A stretch of DNA of 64,000 nucleotides, from the NCBI GenBank assembly GCA_040755055.1, contig JBFMBS010000018.1:25037-89036 (forward strand). The letters run 5' to 3'. This document shows positions 1-10,199 of the stretch, piece after piece; position 1 is the first letter of the stretch, and every line of letters begins with the position of its first letter. The translations under genes were made by a program, and so were the position numbers. A model generated the notes under the pieces. That model was not told the origin of the DNA and did not search any database. It saw only the letters and a list, made by a program, of their open reading frames with translations. Source of the DNA: DYJK01 sp040755055. GTDB taxonomy: Bacteria; Bacteroidota; Ignavibacteria; Ignavibacteriales; Melioribacteraceae.

Positions 1-3000
1 TTAATTATATCAGTTTGATTTGTTATTTCTGTGATCATTTTGAATCTTATTCGTATTCCCCTCTCACTGAAATAACCTCTTTCCAAACCGCCGGAATACT
101 GGTTAAGACTTTTGCGCTGTATGTATCTTAAACGAAATGATAAATCCGAGCTGCTCTTGAAAAAATTAAAATCATGCTGGAGAAATTGTGAGCCCCTAAT
201 GGTAGTGGAATCGTTTAAGAATTTGCTGAAGTTCAATAAATAAATTTGTTTTGTATCGTCTATCTTACTGTTTTCTTCAACTCTAAAGGAAGTTTCAGTA
301 GAAATGATTTTTAATGCGCTTGAAGCAAATCCATTTCCCTTCAGTATTTTACCGAAGTCGAATTTAATTCGTGAATTTGCTTTGAGATCTATCACCGGGA
401 AAAGCCTATCCGTAGGAGTTGTTACTAAGATATACTCACCATCATAACTCGTTAGCTGGAATTCGTTCTCTTCAGCAATGCCGTTTTCATTTAGATCACC
501 AAGGTATATATAATTACCGCTGCCTTGTGTAACCTTAACAAAAACTTTTTCGAGCCGTGCACTTTGCTCAGTAGATGCCTGGTAATAAATATCTCCATTT
601 ATAAAATTATCCCAAAGGTTTAGTCGTGTTTGGGAAAGGATTAGCACTGTTGAGTTATCCCCAATACCCAGCGCTTTAAATTCATCGCTTATTTTTTTAT
701 CGCGGAATGCAAGACTTAAACTTGAAGTGATCTCCTTTATACCTCTATAATTAAACGACAATTGTTCTGTGTACGATTTGGACTGAAGCACCATTTCATT
801 TTTTAACGGGAAATGCTCGGTGCGGTAAGTATAACTTACTTTAATATCAAAATTATTTTTGTAAGTGTACTCGATAAAAGGTGCTGCTTGAAAATATTTT
901 AGACTGGTGTTAAACAATGTATCGGTTTCTGTATCGTGTTTATTTTCGAATAGATAATCCAAACCGGGTTTGATAGAAGCTATAGTATATGAAACATTAC
1001 CAAGTTGCCGATTCCACGTAGTTTTTAATTTGTTGTTTGTAGATTTAACATAGTCCAACGCATAATCAATATGGTAACTGCTGTCCCGGGCGCTTAGTGC
1101 TGATATAAAGCGATCGGAATTCAATGATGTGCCTTGTTGAAGAAAGCCGTACTTACCGCTGATAGATATTTTATCAGTAGGCAATAAACTCAAACTTATT
1201 TCGCGCAAAGTCTGATCATCGGTTGTATTACCGGTCAAATTGTAATTCCGGTTGAATTCAACTTCATTTATTCTATCTAATGATGAGTACTTTTTTTGTA
1301 CTAATCTGTCTTTAAAACTTAGCCCGATTTTGCCGAAATTAATCTCGCTTATTTTTATTTCACTCGGTTCAATCTCGAACACAAAGCTTCTTGCATATCC
1401 AAAATTATCCGAGTCATCGATACTCGAGAATAAATTTTTATCCCAATCACTTCCCGATAGCTCCAATTTTATTTTTAGTGCATCAAATAATTTTGAGTTT
1501 AAAAAGAAATTTCCGTTTTGTTTTAAATCAGGCAAAGGAAGATAAACAAGCGGTGCATACGAGCCGTTGCTGATCCCGACAAATTTATAATTACCGAGAC
1601 TTTCCTTAGAATAATCACCTTTGGCGCTGCCAACATATGTAAACGAAACATTAAAGACAGCATTAGCATCCCCGGGAGCGTAACGGTAATAAGTATAATT
1701 TTGATCATTGATCAAAGTATCAATTTTTACATAACTGCCAATAATTTTGCCAAGAGAGTCGGGTTCTGCTAATCTGGCTCCGGAACGAACTGCATTGCTT
1801 CTTTCATCGCCGGCATTCTCTAGTAAAGTTTTATCGTCTTCGCTAAAAGAAAAATCAATCGGATTATTCTCATCATCACCTTCCCTGAAATAACTAAAAC
1901 CGAATTCAAGATTATCTTCGAATAACTTTGTCGAATACGCTGTACCAAAAAAATTTCTTTTAAATTGCTGATCGGTATATTCAAAATCTACCGAAATACG
2001 GCTTGCAGAGGTAATCAGTCTTTTGGGAGTAAATGTAATTTCTGAATTTGAATAATCGATAACATAGTCATTATTCTCGCCGCGTTTTAATTGCTCTCCG
2101 TCTAAAAATACTTTTTCACTCCCGGCAATTATTACAATCAATCGTTCATTGTTTATTCCGTAGAGCCGGTACGGGCCCTGGCTGCCATCGGAGCCGGAAA
2201 ATTGTTGAGTATTGAATTTACCGCGTGAGCCGGCAACAGCAACCATCCCGCGATGATTATCAATATTGATTTCGCCTTTCAATCCTTGCAGTTTTCTTGT
2301 TAGCTGTCCGAATTCGGTTTTTCTTTCATTCAATTCATAGTCACCGAATGTTCCGGCAGCATTTTTATGTTTTACCTCGATGAATACTTTATCTAATTCC
2401 TCTAACGTTTCAGTGTTTCCTTCCGGCTGAATTGGTGTGTTCTCATCGGATAATGCCGCTACAATATCAATATCATCGGAAAGTTTGCCGGATAGTTGGA
2501 GTCTTAACCCACTGTTGATCTGCATATCCTGGTTTGTTCCTATTGTAATGCCCCTTATCAAAGCGCCGCTTTTTTGAATACTTTTGCCAAAGATTGATTC
2601 TGTCGTCAATACTTTCTCTTCGTCTCTCAAAAACTTTACCGTATCCAATAATTTTTCATCATAACGGATAACAAGATTACGGCGTTTGTATAGAGGTTTC
2701 AGTTTTGTTACGATGCTTTCATAACTTATAACAATCGTGTCATTCCTTGAATAATATGTAATTAGATTGAGACTAAAGACACCTTTTTCATAACTGATTG
2801 AATAATCACTTCGATTCAAGAATTGTTTGTTAAGAGATATTTTTTCGCTGAAGGGAATAATATTTAATGAAGAGATTTTATATGAATTTTTATCACCGAC
2901 AATAAATGTATCTGCTAAGGCAACTTTTTGATATACATCCTGGGCAATAAGCTTGTTTACCGGAAGAAAAAATAAACACACTAGATGCAATGTTAGATTG

Positions 3001-3011
3001 ATTTTTTTCAA
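1..3011 (-). CDS. Large outer-membrane/surface protein, 3' end outside window
   Basis: The reading frame is open from a TTG at 3011 to the left edge, so about 1003 codons are present and the C-terminus is missing. I chose the TTG because a typical signal peptide follows at once (KKINLTLHLVCLFFLP, then a likely cleavage after Ala-Gln); the ATG seven bases upstream is in another frame. The rest is a long series of alternating polar and hydrophobic stretches rich in Tyr, Phe and Asn, with no enzymatic motif. This fits a beta-rich envelope protein, probably an outer-membrane barrel. Near residues 837-850 lies an acidic calcium-site-like loop (GDLNENGIAEENEF), a motif also found in large Bacteroidetes/Ignavibacteria surface proteins. 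The specific family is not recognised; a SprA-like or barrel-type role is inference. Confidence 0.7.
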   Translation of the reverse strand, partial: MKKINLTLHLVCLFFLPVNKLIAQDVYQKVALADTFIVGDKNSYKISSLNIIPFSEKISLNKQFLNRSDYSISYEKGVFSLNLITYYSRNDTIVISYESIVTKLKPLYKRRNLVIRYDEKLLDTVKFLRDEEKVLTTESIFGKSIQKSGALIRGITIGTNQDMQINSGLRLQLSGKLSDDIDIVAALSDENTPIQPEGNTETLEELDKVFIEVKHKNAAGTFGDYELNERKTEFGQLTRKLQGLKGEINIDNHRGMVAVAGSRGKFNTQQFSGSDGSQGPYRLYGINNERLIVIIAGSEKVFLDGEQLKRGENNDYVIDYSNSEITFTPKRLITSASRISVDFEYTDQQFKRNFFGTAYSTKLFEDNLEFGFSYFREGDDENNPIDFSFSEDDKTLLENAGDERSNAVRSGARLAEPDSLGKIIGSYVKIDTLINDQNYTYYRYAPGDANAVFNVSFTYVGSAKGDYSKESLGNYKFVGISNGSYAPLVYLPLPDLKQNGNFFLNSKLFDALKIKLELSGSDWDKNLFSSIDDSDNFGYARSFVFEIEPSEIKISEINFGKIGLSFKDRLVQKKYSSLDRINEVEFNRNYNLTGNTTDDQTLREISLSLLPTDKISISGKYGFLQQGTSLNSDRFISALSARDSSYHIDYALDYVKSTNNKLKTTWNRQLGNVSYTIASIKPGLDYLFENKHDTETDTLFNTSLKYFQAAPFIEYTYKNNFDIKVSYTYRTEHFPLKNEMVLQSKSYTEQLSFNYRGIKEITSSLSLAFRDKKISDEFKALGIGDNSTVLILSQTRLNLWDNFINGDIYYQASTEQSARLEKVFVKVTQGSGNYIYLGDLNENGIAEENEFQLTSYDGEYILVTTPTDRLFPVIDLKANSRIKFDFGKILKGNGFASSALKIISTETSFRVEENSKIDDTKQIYLLNFSKFLNDSTTIRGSQFLQHDFNFFKSSSDLSFRLRYIQRKSLNQYSGGLERGYFSERGIRIRFKMITEITNQTDII

Positions 3012-3141
3012 CTATCATTTTGTTTTATTCTGTAAAATAAATCTATACCTAAACTACCTTTCTTTCAAGGTGATTATTAGACTTAATTTTTTCTCTCTGA
3101 ATCACTAAAACTAAAAAGAGAGTTATACTGGTTTTGAATGT

Positions 3142-3194
3142 GGCTAAAGCCGGTTCTCTTGCTGCTTGTGTCGTCAGTCCGCTGAAGCGAACTG
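3142..3194. repeat. REP-like pair of short palindromes
   Basis: A short palindrome (GGCTAAAGCC, 3142-3151) is followed about 23 bases later by an imperfect hairpin (CAGTCCGC-TGAA-GCGAACTG, 3175-3194). It lies directly downstream of the response-regulator stop codon. Paired 'GGCTAAAGCC / CCGCTGAAGCGG' palindromes resemble extragenic palindromes common in Bacteroidetes genomes. It could help end transcription, but there is no T-tract. Confidence 0.4.
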
Positions 3195-3201
3195 TAATTA
3201 A

Positions 3202-3585
3202 TTAACCTTTTTTCTCCTCAATCAATAAATTTATTTTAGCAAGCAGCTCATGAGGTGGGACGGGCTTTGCAACAAACAAATCTACTCCGGCGTTGAAAGC
3301 GTTTTGCCTATCGATTTGCTTTATATGAGCAGTAACACAAATAATAGGAATGTGTGAGTATTTTGGATTGCTTTTTACCTTGGCAGTAATATCCAGACCG
3401 GTAATCTCTTCTGTTAATGCTATGTCTATTATTATGCAATCATAATCTTTTGAGTTTAAGTGTTCAAAAAAATTAGTCCCATTAGGGCAGACATCCACTT
3501 CAAAGTATTTCCTGAAAAATAAATTATAGAATTTTATTGTTTCTTGATCATCCTCAACAATCAGCAGTTTTTTCCTGGTTTCCAT
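3202..3585 (-). CDS. Single-domain response regulator (CheY-like)
   Basis: This 127-residue protein is a complete receiver domain with no output domain. The acidic pair Asp12-Asp13 (IVEDD), the predicted phosphoacceptor Asp54 (IIIDI), Thr85 (CVTA) and Lys107 (AKP) occupy the canonical receiver positions. The gene begins only 8 bases after the stop codon of the large histidine kinase upstream, so the two are almost certainly co-transcribed and form a cognate pair. With no DNA-binding or enzymatic domain, it probably acts by protein-protein contact or as a phosphorelay intermediate. A REP-like palindrome pair follows the stop codon. Confidence 0.9.
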   Translation of the reverse strand: METRKKLLIVEDDQETIKFYNLFFRKYFEVDVCPNGTNFFEHLNSKDYDCIIIDIALTEEITGLDITAKVKSNPKYSHIPIICVTAHIKQIDRQNAFNAGVDLFVAKPVPPHELLAKINLLIEEKKG

Positions 3586-3593
3586 GACACCTC

Positions 3594-6500
3594 CTATTTG
3601 AAAACTACTTTAAACCTCGAACCAGCACCTTTTTCACTTTCAACGAATATCTCTGCTTCGTTAACTTCACAATATCTTTTAACTAATGCCAAGCCAAGAC
3701 CATTGCCTTCATATAATCTTGAGTAACCCTGTTCTTCCTGGGAAAACGGTTCGAATAATTTCGGCAAATATTCTTTGCCAATTCCTATGCCGGTATCTGC
3801 AACAACAACTTCTAATTTATTCTCATCATTTCTTCTTACTTCAACTTCAACCTTGCCTTTGTTGGTATATTTAATTGCATTATCGATAAGGTTGTTAAAA
3901 ATTTGTATCACACTATATTCATCAGCTCTAATATTTAGTTCCTCTGTATAATATCTGCTGATCAGCTCTAACTTCTTTTCTTTAGCAATTCGATAATGTT
4001 CGGTTATTAAACGGTTTAAAACATTGTTCCTAATATTTACCATTTTGAAATTCGGTTCATACGTACCGGTCTGCAGCTCGGACATATTTAAAATCATATC
4101 GATTGTACGGATAATTCTGCTGCTTGCAAATTCAACGCTTTCAAACATTTTATATAGTTCAGGCTCTAGTTTATCTCCTACCTCGTCTTTCAGGATGTTG
4201 TTAAAACTCAGTATTACATTAATTGGAGTTCTAATTTCGTGTGACATTTGCGCAAGGAATTCTGACTTGAGCTTATCTGCCTTTTCAGCTTTATCTTTTG
4301 CACTTATAAGTTCTTCAATATTCTTTTTCTTTTCAGTTATATCTTCTTTGACTGCAACAAAATGCGTTATATCTCCATTCTTATTTGCTATCGGTGAGAT
4401 ATAAGCATTTTCCCAGAAATATTCCCCGTTTTTCTTTTTATTATGCATTTCACCTACAAAATCTTTTCCGGCTAAGATTGTATTCCACATTTTTTGATAA
4501 AATTCTTTTGTCTGTGAGCCAGATTTTAAAATACGTGGGTTCTCACCCAACACTTCTTCTAAAGAATAGCCCGTAATTTTGGTGAACATTGGATTGACAT
4601 ATTCGATATTGCCATTCTTGTCTGTAATTACAATACTAACCGGGCTATGTATCACTGCATTGGAAAGTTTTATTGTTGCTTCTTCGGCTTGCTTACGCTT
4701 CGTAATATCGGTGAACATTCCAAACGAACCGGTATATTTTCCTTCTTTATTAAATGTTGGTACGGCTGCTATAAGTGTCCATATTAAAGATCCGTCTTTT
4801 TTTACTAATCGTCTTTCGTAGAATTCCGATTTACCACTTTTTCTAATTTCCTTTTTTAAAAAATGGTCTTTTAAATCTGCTGTTGTAATTAACTCTTTAA
4901 AAGCCATTTTCTTTAATTCTTCAACAGAGTACCCAAGCATCTCTGCCATACGTGGATTAGCTAAATATATATTTTCATCTTCATCTGCTGCTAAAATTCC
5001 TTCATAAGATGTTTCAAACAGATACCTGAATCGTTCTTCACTTTCCTTAAGCGCATCCGCTGTTTTACGGCGTTCAGTTACATCTCTAGCAATAACATAA
5101 AAACCTTTTACAGTGTTGTTTTCGACAATCAAACGAGCATTTTGATTAAACCACTTTATCTCACCCGATTTAGAACGGAAAGGATATTCAGTTGAGGTAG
5201 ATTCTATTCTCTGTAAATATTGTCTAATGTAATTTAGTTTAACTCGTTGTTTATAATCGGGTTCGATCATATCTATATATTTAATTTTCTTTAGTTCGTC
5301 CAGTGTGTAACCGGAAGCTTTTATGCCAGCCGGATTGACATAAGTAAAATAGCCGTTGTTATCAACAGTAAATACAATTTCAACAGCTTCTTCAACAACG
5401 GACCTGAATTTCTTCTCAGATTCGACCAAAGCTTTTTCCGCTTTTTTTCTTTCGGTAATATCTTCTACAGTTCCATCATAATATAGAGTTTTGCCATTAG
5501 CGTCACGTATTATATTAGCACTTTCTCTAACATTTATATAAGTACCGTCCTTTCTTTGCCATACAGATTCTATACCATGAACTACACCCTTGCTTTCAAT
5601 TAAACTTAGAAAATCCTTCCTCGGGTGCTCAGATTCAAAACCCAGTTGCTGCAAATTGCGTCTTGTCAGTTCTTCGAAGGAATTGAATCCTAACAATTTA
5701 ACCAATGCCGGGTTTGCTAAAATTATTTTGCCATCCGGTGTTGTTCGATATAAACCGATGGTTGAATTTTCGTACAGACCGCGGAAGCGTTCTTCACTCT
5801 CCTTTAATTGTTCTTCAGCTTTAATTCTATCTGTTACATCCTCTATAATAGCTTGAATACAAGGTTGACCTTTGAAAATAGTTTTTGTAAGAGAAATTAC
5901 TGCATTATATGGATTGCCGTCTTTGCGTTTAAATAAAATAGGATAGTTTTTTACTAACCCTTGCTTTCGGAAAATAGATAAGACTTTTTCGCGTTCTTGG
6001 GGATCAAAATAAAGTTTAGTAACATTCCTCATCTGAATTGCATCTTCATACGTATAACTGCCTTGTTTTAAGAGAGCGCTATTAAACGCTAGTATGTTTC
6101 CATTCAAATCAGCTACACCAATACCTACCGGCGAGTTTTCGAATAATAGCCGGAACTGTTCTTCGCTGGCTCTAAGAGTTTCTTCGGCGTGTTTACGTTC
6201 TGTTTCACTTTCCATGAACTCAAGTGCAAATGAAATATCCATCGTCATTTCATCAAGCAATTTAATTTCATCTTCTTGAAAGAAATCCTTCTCGGTCGAA
6301 AATAAATTAAATGTACCTAAAACTTTACCATGCACTTTAATCGGGAATGAAGCCGATGATTTACAGCCCAATTCTATTGTATCTTTTTTACATGGTAACA
6401 ATTCATCACTTTTTTCAAGATCATTTATGATGAAATATTTTGTTGATTTAATTACTTTGTTACTAAGACAATAACACAATTCCATACTTTTTTTCTCTAT

Positions 6501-8816
6501 ACTGCTTTGTTCATTTGGTGCTACTTCAGTTTCAGCAGTTTCAGAGTTTATTATACCAATCCAAACCATTTTGAATTTTCCGTCTTCAAGCGCAATACGG
6601 CACACTTCATCAAATAGTTTTTTTCTTTCCTTAACGCGAACAATAGTCTGGTTAATATTGCTGAGAATTGCGTAAACACGATTCAGTCTCACTATTTCTT
6701 GTTCGGTTTTCTTCTGTTCAGTAATATCTCTTGCTGTAGAAATAGCACCGGTGACCTTTCCATTATTATCTTTTAGAACACGGCACCACCATGCAAGTAA
6801 CCTAACTTTTCCGTCTTTTCTTCTTTGCCAGCTTTCAACATAGATAATATCCTCACTACCGTTAAAAAGAGGCTGCACTTTATTATAGGTTTCTTGTTCG
6901 CCTTTGAAATAGTATGCGGCTTCTTTGCCAATAACATCATCACCAAAGAAATCATAACCGGCTTTATTAGCCCATGTATAGATTTTTTGATCGTTTACTT
7001 CCATAATAATATCCGGTACCGAGGAAAGAATGGCACTTTGACGTGAAGAAAGAACCATCAATGCTTCTTCGGCTTTCTTCCTTTCCGTAATGTCTATAAC
7101 AAAACATGATGCGGCGAATATTTCATCATCAGGCTTACGAACCTGGTTCCAATGATATTCATAATAGGTGTTCGATGGCTTGTCATATTTAAGTTCAACA
7201 AACGATTCCCCAGCTAAAACTTTATTGATTGACTGTTTGACGACGGTTTTATAATCCAGTTTTGGAATGCAATCTAGCATATTCATACCAATATCAATGT
7301 TGACCGCAAAATTCTTCTTCATCTCAAGCCGGTGGTTTTCATTGAATTTGATATACCGGTAATCTCTATCGATCATGAATATATTTATTGAATGCGAATT
7401 ATTAATTATGGCATTGAGAATGGCATTCTTATTTAATATTTCATTTTCAAATTTTTTCCTTTCGGAAATATCACGGATTATTTCTTGAATGTATGTTTTA
7501 TTTTCAATCTTAAATGCTTTCGCACTAACTTCAGCCGGGAACTGGGAACCATCTTTTTTCGCATATACTACTTCAAATAATAAACTTCCGTCATGCAGAA
7601 TTCTCTTTGTTGTTTTTTCCATTAAATTTTGAAATACAACAACATCACTTAGATTCAGTTTTGTAATTTCGGCAACACTGTAACCGAATAGATGTTCTGT
7701 ACTATCATTCGCTTGAACAATATTACCTTTTTCATCTACCAGGAACATAACATCGTTAGCGTGTTTAATTAAAAAATCATACTGTTGTTTGAGGCGCTCT
7801 CTTTCAAGTTCCTTCTCATAATCGGAAATTTTCTCTTTGTATTGTGTCCTTTTCCAGACGAACACAATGAGAACTACAAACAACCCAAAACCTGATAGCG
7901 CAAATATTGTGTAGAATAATGTAAAGCTATACAACGGTTCAAAAATTTCATCCTTATCTATCTTTGATACCATGAGCCAGTTTGAATTTGGTACTTTATT
8001 CACGTATGCAATGACGCCAACACCACGATAATCGGCAGATTCAATAAATCCAACCTTTCCTTTCACTGCTTCTGCAGCCGGAATGCTGCTTGATAAAGTT
8101 GCCTTCAGTTTTAATGCGGTATTTCTCAAGTGTCTTAGTTCGTTTAAAAAGAGAACACTATCACCGTCTTTTCGTACTATGAGTGTTTCAGCAGTTCTGC
8201 TTTTCTTAGGCCACTTTTGAATTAACGGGTAGAGATAATTGTAAGGATTAACACGAAGAACTAAAAATGCTGTTGGTTGATTGCTGCTATTATATAAAGG
8301 AGCAATTAAATCATAATGGATTTTATTTTCATTACTGCAGTAATATAAACCCGTTATAGTAATTTCTTTTTTGTTAAATGCTTCTAAAATCTTAGACTTA
8401 GTAATTTCGTCGTAGGAATCGAAGCTTAAACCTACAGTAAGTAAATTATTGCCGCTTTGGTCGGTAATAAAAATAGATTCGTAATCATACAGTTTGATAA
8501 GAAGCGTTAGTCGTTTTTTAATTTCATCTTCTTCTTTCTTGTTCGTTTTATCCTTAAACCATTCATCAAAGTTTTTGATAAAGAAAGGTGATTGCGAAAT
8601 TACAGCAGCATCGCCGCTTCTATCTTTAATCCACTGAACAAGCTGATCGATTTTTAAATCAGCAACTGACTTAAGGTCAGCATATATCTCCGATTCAATT
8701 CGTTTTTTTTGCTGATCAAAAAAGTAGAATGACAAAAAAGATGCAATTATAAATATCGCGGTAAATATTACGATAAGATTTTTGGGGAAACGGACTTTAC
8801 TTTTTCCGTTACTCAT
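3594..8816 (-). CDS. Membrane-bound multi-PAS sensor histidine kinase
   Basis: This 1740-residue kinase is far longer than usual. A first membrane helix (~12-31) and a second (~298-322) enclose an extracytoplasmic Cache-like sensor. The cytoplasmic part holds about eight PAS domains, three before and five after one GAF domain (~710-880). Each PAS ends in a 'DITERK'-type linker. The C-terminus is HisKA plus HATPase: H-box SHEIRTP with the phosphorylatable His near residue 1526, N-box NNLIDNAIKYT, G1 DTGIGIG and G2 GNGLGLAL, all intact. There is no receiver domain; the response regulator 8 bases downstream supplies it. Such PAS/GAF stacks usually bind several small ligands or redox cofactors; the signal cannot be read from the sequence. 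The ATG at 8816 is the natural start, just before the membrane anchor. Confidence 0.93.
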   Translation of the reverse strand: MSNGKSKVRFPKNLIVIFTAIFIIASFLSFYFFDQQKKRIESEIYADLKSVADLKIDQLVQWIKDRSGDAAVISQSPFFIKNFDEWFKDKTNKKEEDEIKKRLTLLIKLYDYESIFITDQSGNNLLTVGLSFDSYDEITKSKILEAFNKKEITITGLYYCSNENKIHYDLIAPLYNSSNQPTAFLVLRVNPYNYLYPLIQKWPKKSRTAETLIVRKDGDSVLFLNELRHLRNTALKLKATLSSSIPAAEAVKGKVGFIESADYRGVGVIAYVNKVPNSNWLMVSKIDKDEIFEPLYSFTLFYTIFALSGFGLFVVLIVFVWKRTQYKEKISDYEKELERERLKQQYDFLIKHANDVMFLVDEKGNIVQANDSTEHLFGYSVAEITKLNLSDVVVFQNLMEKTTKRILHDGSLLFEVVYAKKDGSQFPAEVSAKAFKIENKTYIQEIIRDISERKKFENEILNKNAILNAIINNSHSINIFMIDRDYRYIKFNENHRLEMKKNFAVNIDIGMNMLDCIPKLDYKTVVKQSINKVLAGESFVELKYDKPSNTYYEYHWNQVRKPDDEIFAASCFVIDITERKKAEEALMVLSSRQSAILSSVPDIIMEVNDQKIYTWANKAGYDFFGDDVIGKEAAYYFKGEQETYNKVQPLFNGSEDIIYVESWQRRKDGKVRLLAWWCRVLKDNNGKVTGAISTARDITEQKKTEQEIVRLNRVYAILSNINQTIVRVKERKKLFDEVCRIALEDGKFKMVWIGIINSETAETEVAPNEQSSIEKKSMELCYCLSNKVIKSTKYFIINDLEKSDELLPCKKDTIELGCKSSASFPIKVHGKVLGTFNLFSTEKDFFQEDEIKLLDEMTMDISFALEFMESETERKHAEETLRASEEQFRLLFENSPVGIGVADLNGNILAFNSALLKQGSYTYEDAIQMRNVTKLYFDPQEREKVLSIFRKQGLVKNYPILFKRKDGNPYNAVISLTKTIFKGQPCIQAIIEDVTDRIKAEEQLKESEERFRGLYENSTIGLYRTTPDGKIILANPALVKLLGFNSFEELTRRNLQQLGFESEHPRKDFLSLIESKGVVHGIESVWQRKDGTYINVRESANIIRDANGKTLYYDGTVEDITERKKAEKALVESEKKFRSVVEEAVEIVFTVDNNGYFTYVNPAGIKASGYTLDELKKIKYIDMIEPDYKQRVKLNYIRQYLQRIESTSTEYPFRSKSGEIKWFNQNARLIVENNTVKGFYVIARDVTERRKTADALKESEERFRYLFETSYEGILAADEDENIYLANPRMAEMLGYSVEELKKMAFKELITTADLKDHFLKKEIRKSGKSEFYERRLVKKDGSLIWTLIAAVPTFNKEGKYTGSFGMFTDITKRKQAEEATIKLSNAVIHSPVSIVITDKNGNIEYVNPMFTKITGYSLEEVLGENPRILKSGSQTKEFYQKMWNTILAGKDFVGEMHNKKKNGEYFWENAYISPIANKNGDITHFVAVKEDITEKKKNIEELISAKDKAEKADKLKSEFLAQMSHEIRTPINVILSFNNILKDEVGDKLEPELYKMFESVEFASSRIIRTIDMILNMSELQTGTYEPNFKMVNIRNNVLNRLITEHYRIAKEKKLELISRYYTEELNIRADEYSVIQIFNNLIDNAIKYTNKGKVEVEVRRNDENKLEVVVADTGIGIGKEYLPKLFEPFSQEEQGYSRLYEGNGLGLALVKRYCEVNEAEIFVESEKGAGSRFKVVFK

Positions 8817-8969
8817 AGAAACTCTATTTATTTTTCAATATTAGAATTAAGTCGAAATAAATAAAGGATAATGATACTTGGATTAAAATATGTAAAAAAA
8901 ACTTCTATGTCTATAATTATAATTTATGATTAGAATACAAAGTATAAGAATGTTATAAGTAGAAACTAA

Positions 8970-10199
8970 TTACTCATAACGTAAAGCTTCGATAGGATCG
9001 AGGTTGGCAGCTTTGTATGCCGGGTAAACCCCAAAGACAATCCCAACAAATGAGGTAACAAGTAAACCGATAACAATCCATTCAATAGGAAGAACTATCG
9101 ACACACCTAGTAGTACCGCCACAAGGTTTCCACCAACAACGCCTAAAACAATTCCTATTAAACCCCCAAACCAGCTTAAGGATATTGCTTCTATTATGAA
9201 TTGCGATAAAATGTTTTTCTTTTTTGCGCCAACGGCTTTTCTAATTCCAATTTCCCGTGTTCTTTCGGTTACGCTAACAAGCATTATATTCATAATTCCA
9301 ATACCGGCAGCAAGAAGAGCAATGAACGCAACAACCGCCGAGCCAAGCTTAAAATATTTTGTAATATCGTTAAACTGCTCGATTAGTTGTTCGTTAGTTA
9401 CTATTTCAAAATCATTTTCCATACCTATAGGAACTTTTCTAATTTTTCTCATAGCGCCTATAACTTCATCCATCGTTTCATCAATTAAATCTTTATTCTT
9501 AGCCATAACTGCAAATGCAGCACTTCGTTCGCTTCCGAAATGTTTTTCGAAAACGGAAAGAGGTACACAAATAAAATTATCCTGGGATTGTCCTAAAATA
9601 CTTCCGCGTTTTTCGAAGATACCAATAATTTCATAACTGTACTTATCAACTCGAATCGTGTGGCCGATCGGATCCACATTCTTGAATAGTTTATCTATTA
9701 CATCTGTCCCAACAACAGCAACCGGCTTGGAATAATCATTATCCGATTTGGAAAAATTTCTCCCCTCTGATACTTTTAGATCAAGTGCAATGAAATAATC
9801 GAAATTCACTCCGGCTACATAAACATTCGGATTAGTTCTTTCATTCCCGTATTTAACTGTTCTACCACCGGTCGATAAACTAATTCCGACAGCAAGCGGC
9901 AACGAGGTCATTTCTCTTAGTTTCTCACCATCCTTAACTTCAAGGTCTCTCCTATTTCTAAAATCCCTTCTCCTATGCGGACCGCCCATCTGTAAAGCCG
10001 GCCACTTTTGTACGATAAAATTGTTTGTTCCAATTCGATTAAAAGTATCTTCTACACTTTGCTGTACTGCACTAATTGCAGTCATTACAATTATGATAGA
10101 GAACAAGCCAACAGCGATACCGACCAATGTTAGGATTGATCTTAGTTTATTGCCGGCAATGGAGTTGTACGCTAATTTAATACTTTCAAATACTTGCAT
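8970..10199 (-). CDS. MacB/FtsX-like ABC permease, second pair, type B
   Basis: A 409-residue permease of the MacB/FtsX family without a fused ATPase. It has one N-terminal membrane helix (~18-42), a large periplasmic MacB-PCD domain (~45-280) and three C-terminal helices. The cytoplasmic loop carries the family signature SVTERTREIGIRKAVGAKK, and the protein ends in the conserved LDPIEALRYE. It is closely similar to the permease at 11704-12936 (shared 'VQKWPA.Q.GGP' and 'GQSQDNF' stretches), so these are paralogues. The start ATG overlaps the upstream stop codon by one base (TAATG), indicating translational coupling with its partner. It is the last gene of the efflux operon. The substrate cannot be inferred. 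Confidence 0.92.
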   Translation of the reverse strand: MQVFESIKLAYNSIAGNKLRSILTLVGIAVGLFSIIIVMTAISAVQQSVEDTFNRIGTNNFIVQKWPALQMGGPHRRRDFRNRRDLEVKDGEKLREMTSLPLAVGISLSTGGRTVKYGNERTNPNVYVAGVNFDYFIALDLKVSEGRNFSKSDNDYSKPVAVVGTDVIDKLFKNVDPIGHTIRVDKYSYEIIGIFEKRGSILGQSQDNFICVPLSVFEKHFGSERSAAFAVMAKNKDLIDETMDEVIGAMRKIRKVPIGMENDFEIVTNEQLIEQFNDITKYFKLGSAVVAFIALLAAGIGIMNIMLVSVTERTREIGIRKAVGAKKKNILSQFIIEAISLSWFGGLIGIVLGVVGGNLVAVLLGVSIVLPIEWIVIGLLVTSFVGIVFGVYPAYKAANLDPIEALRYE

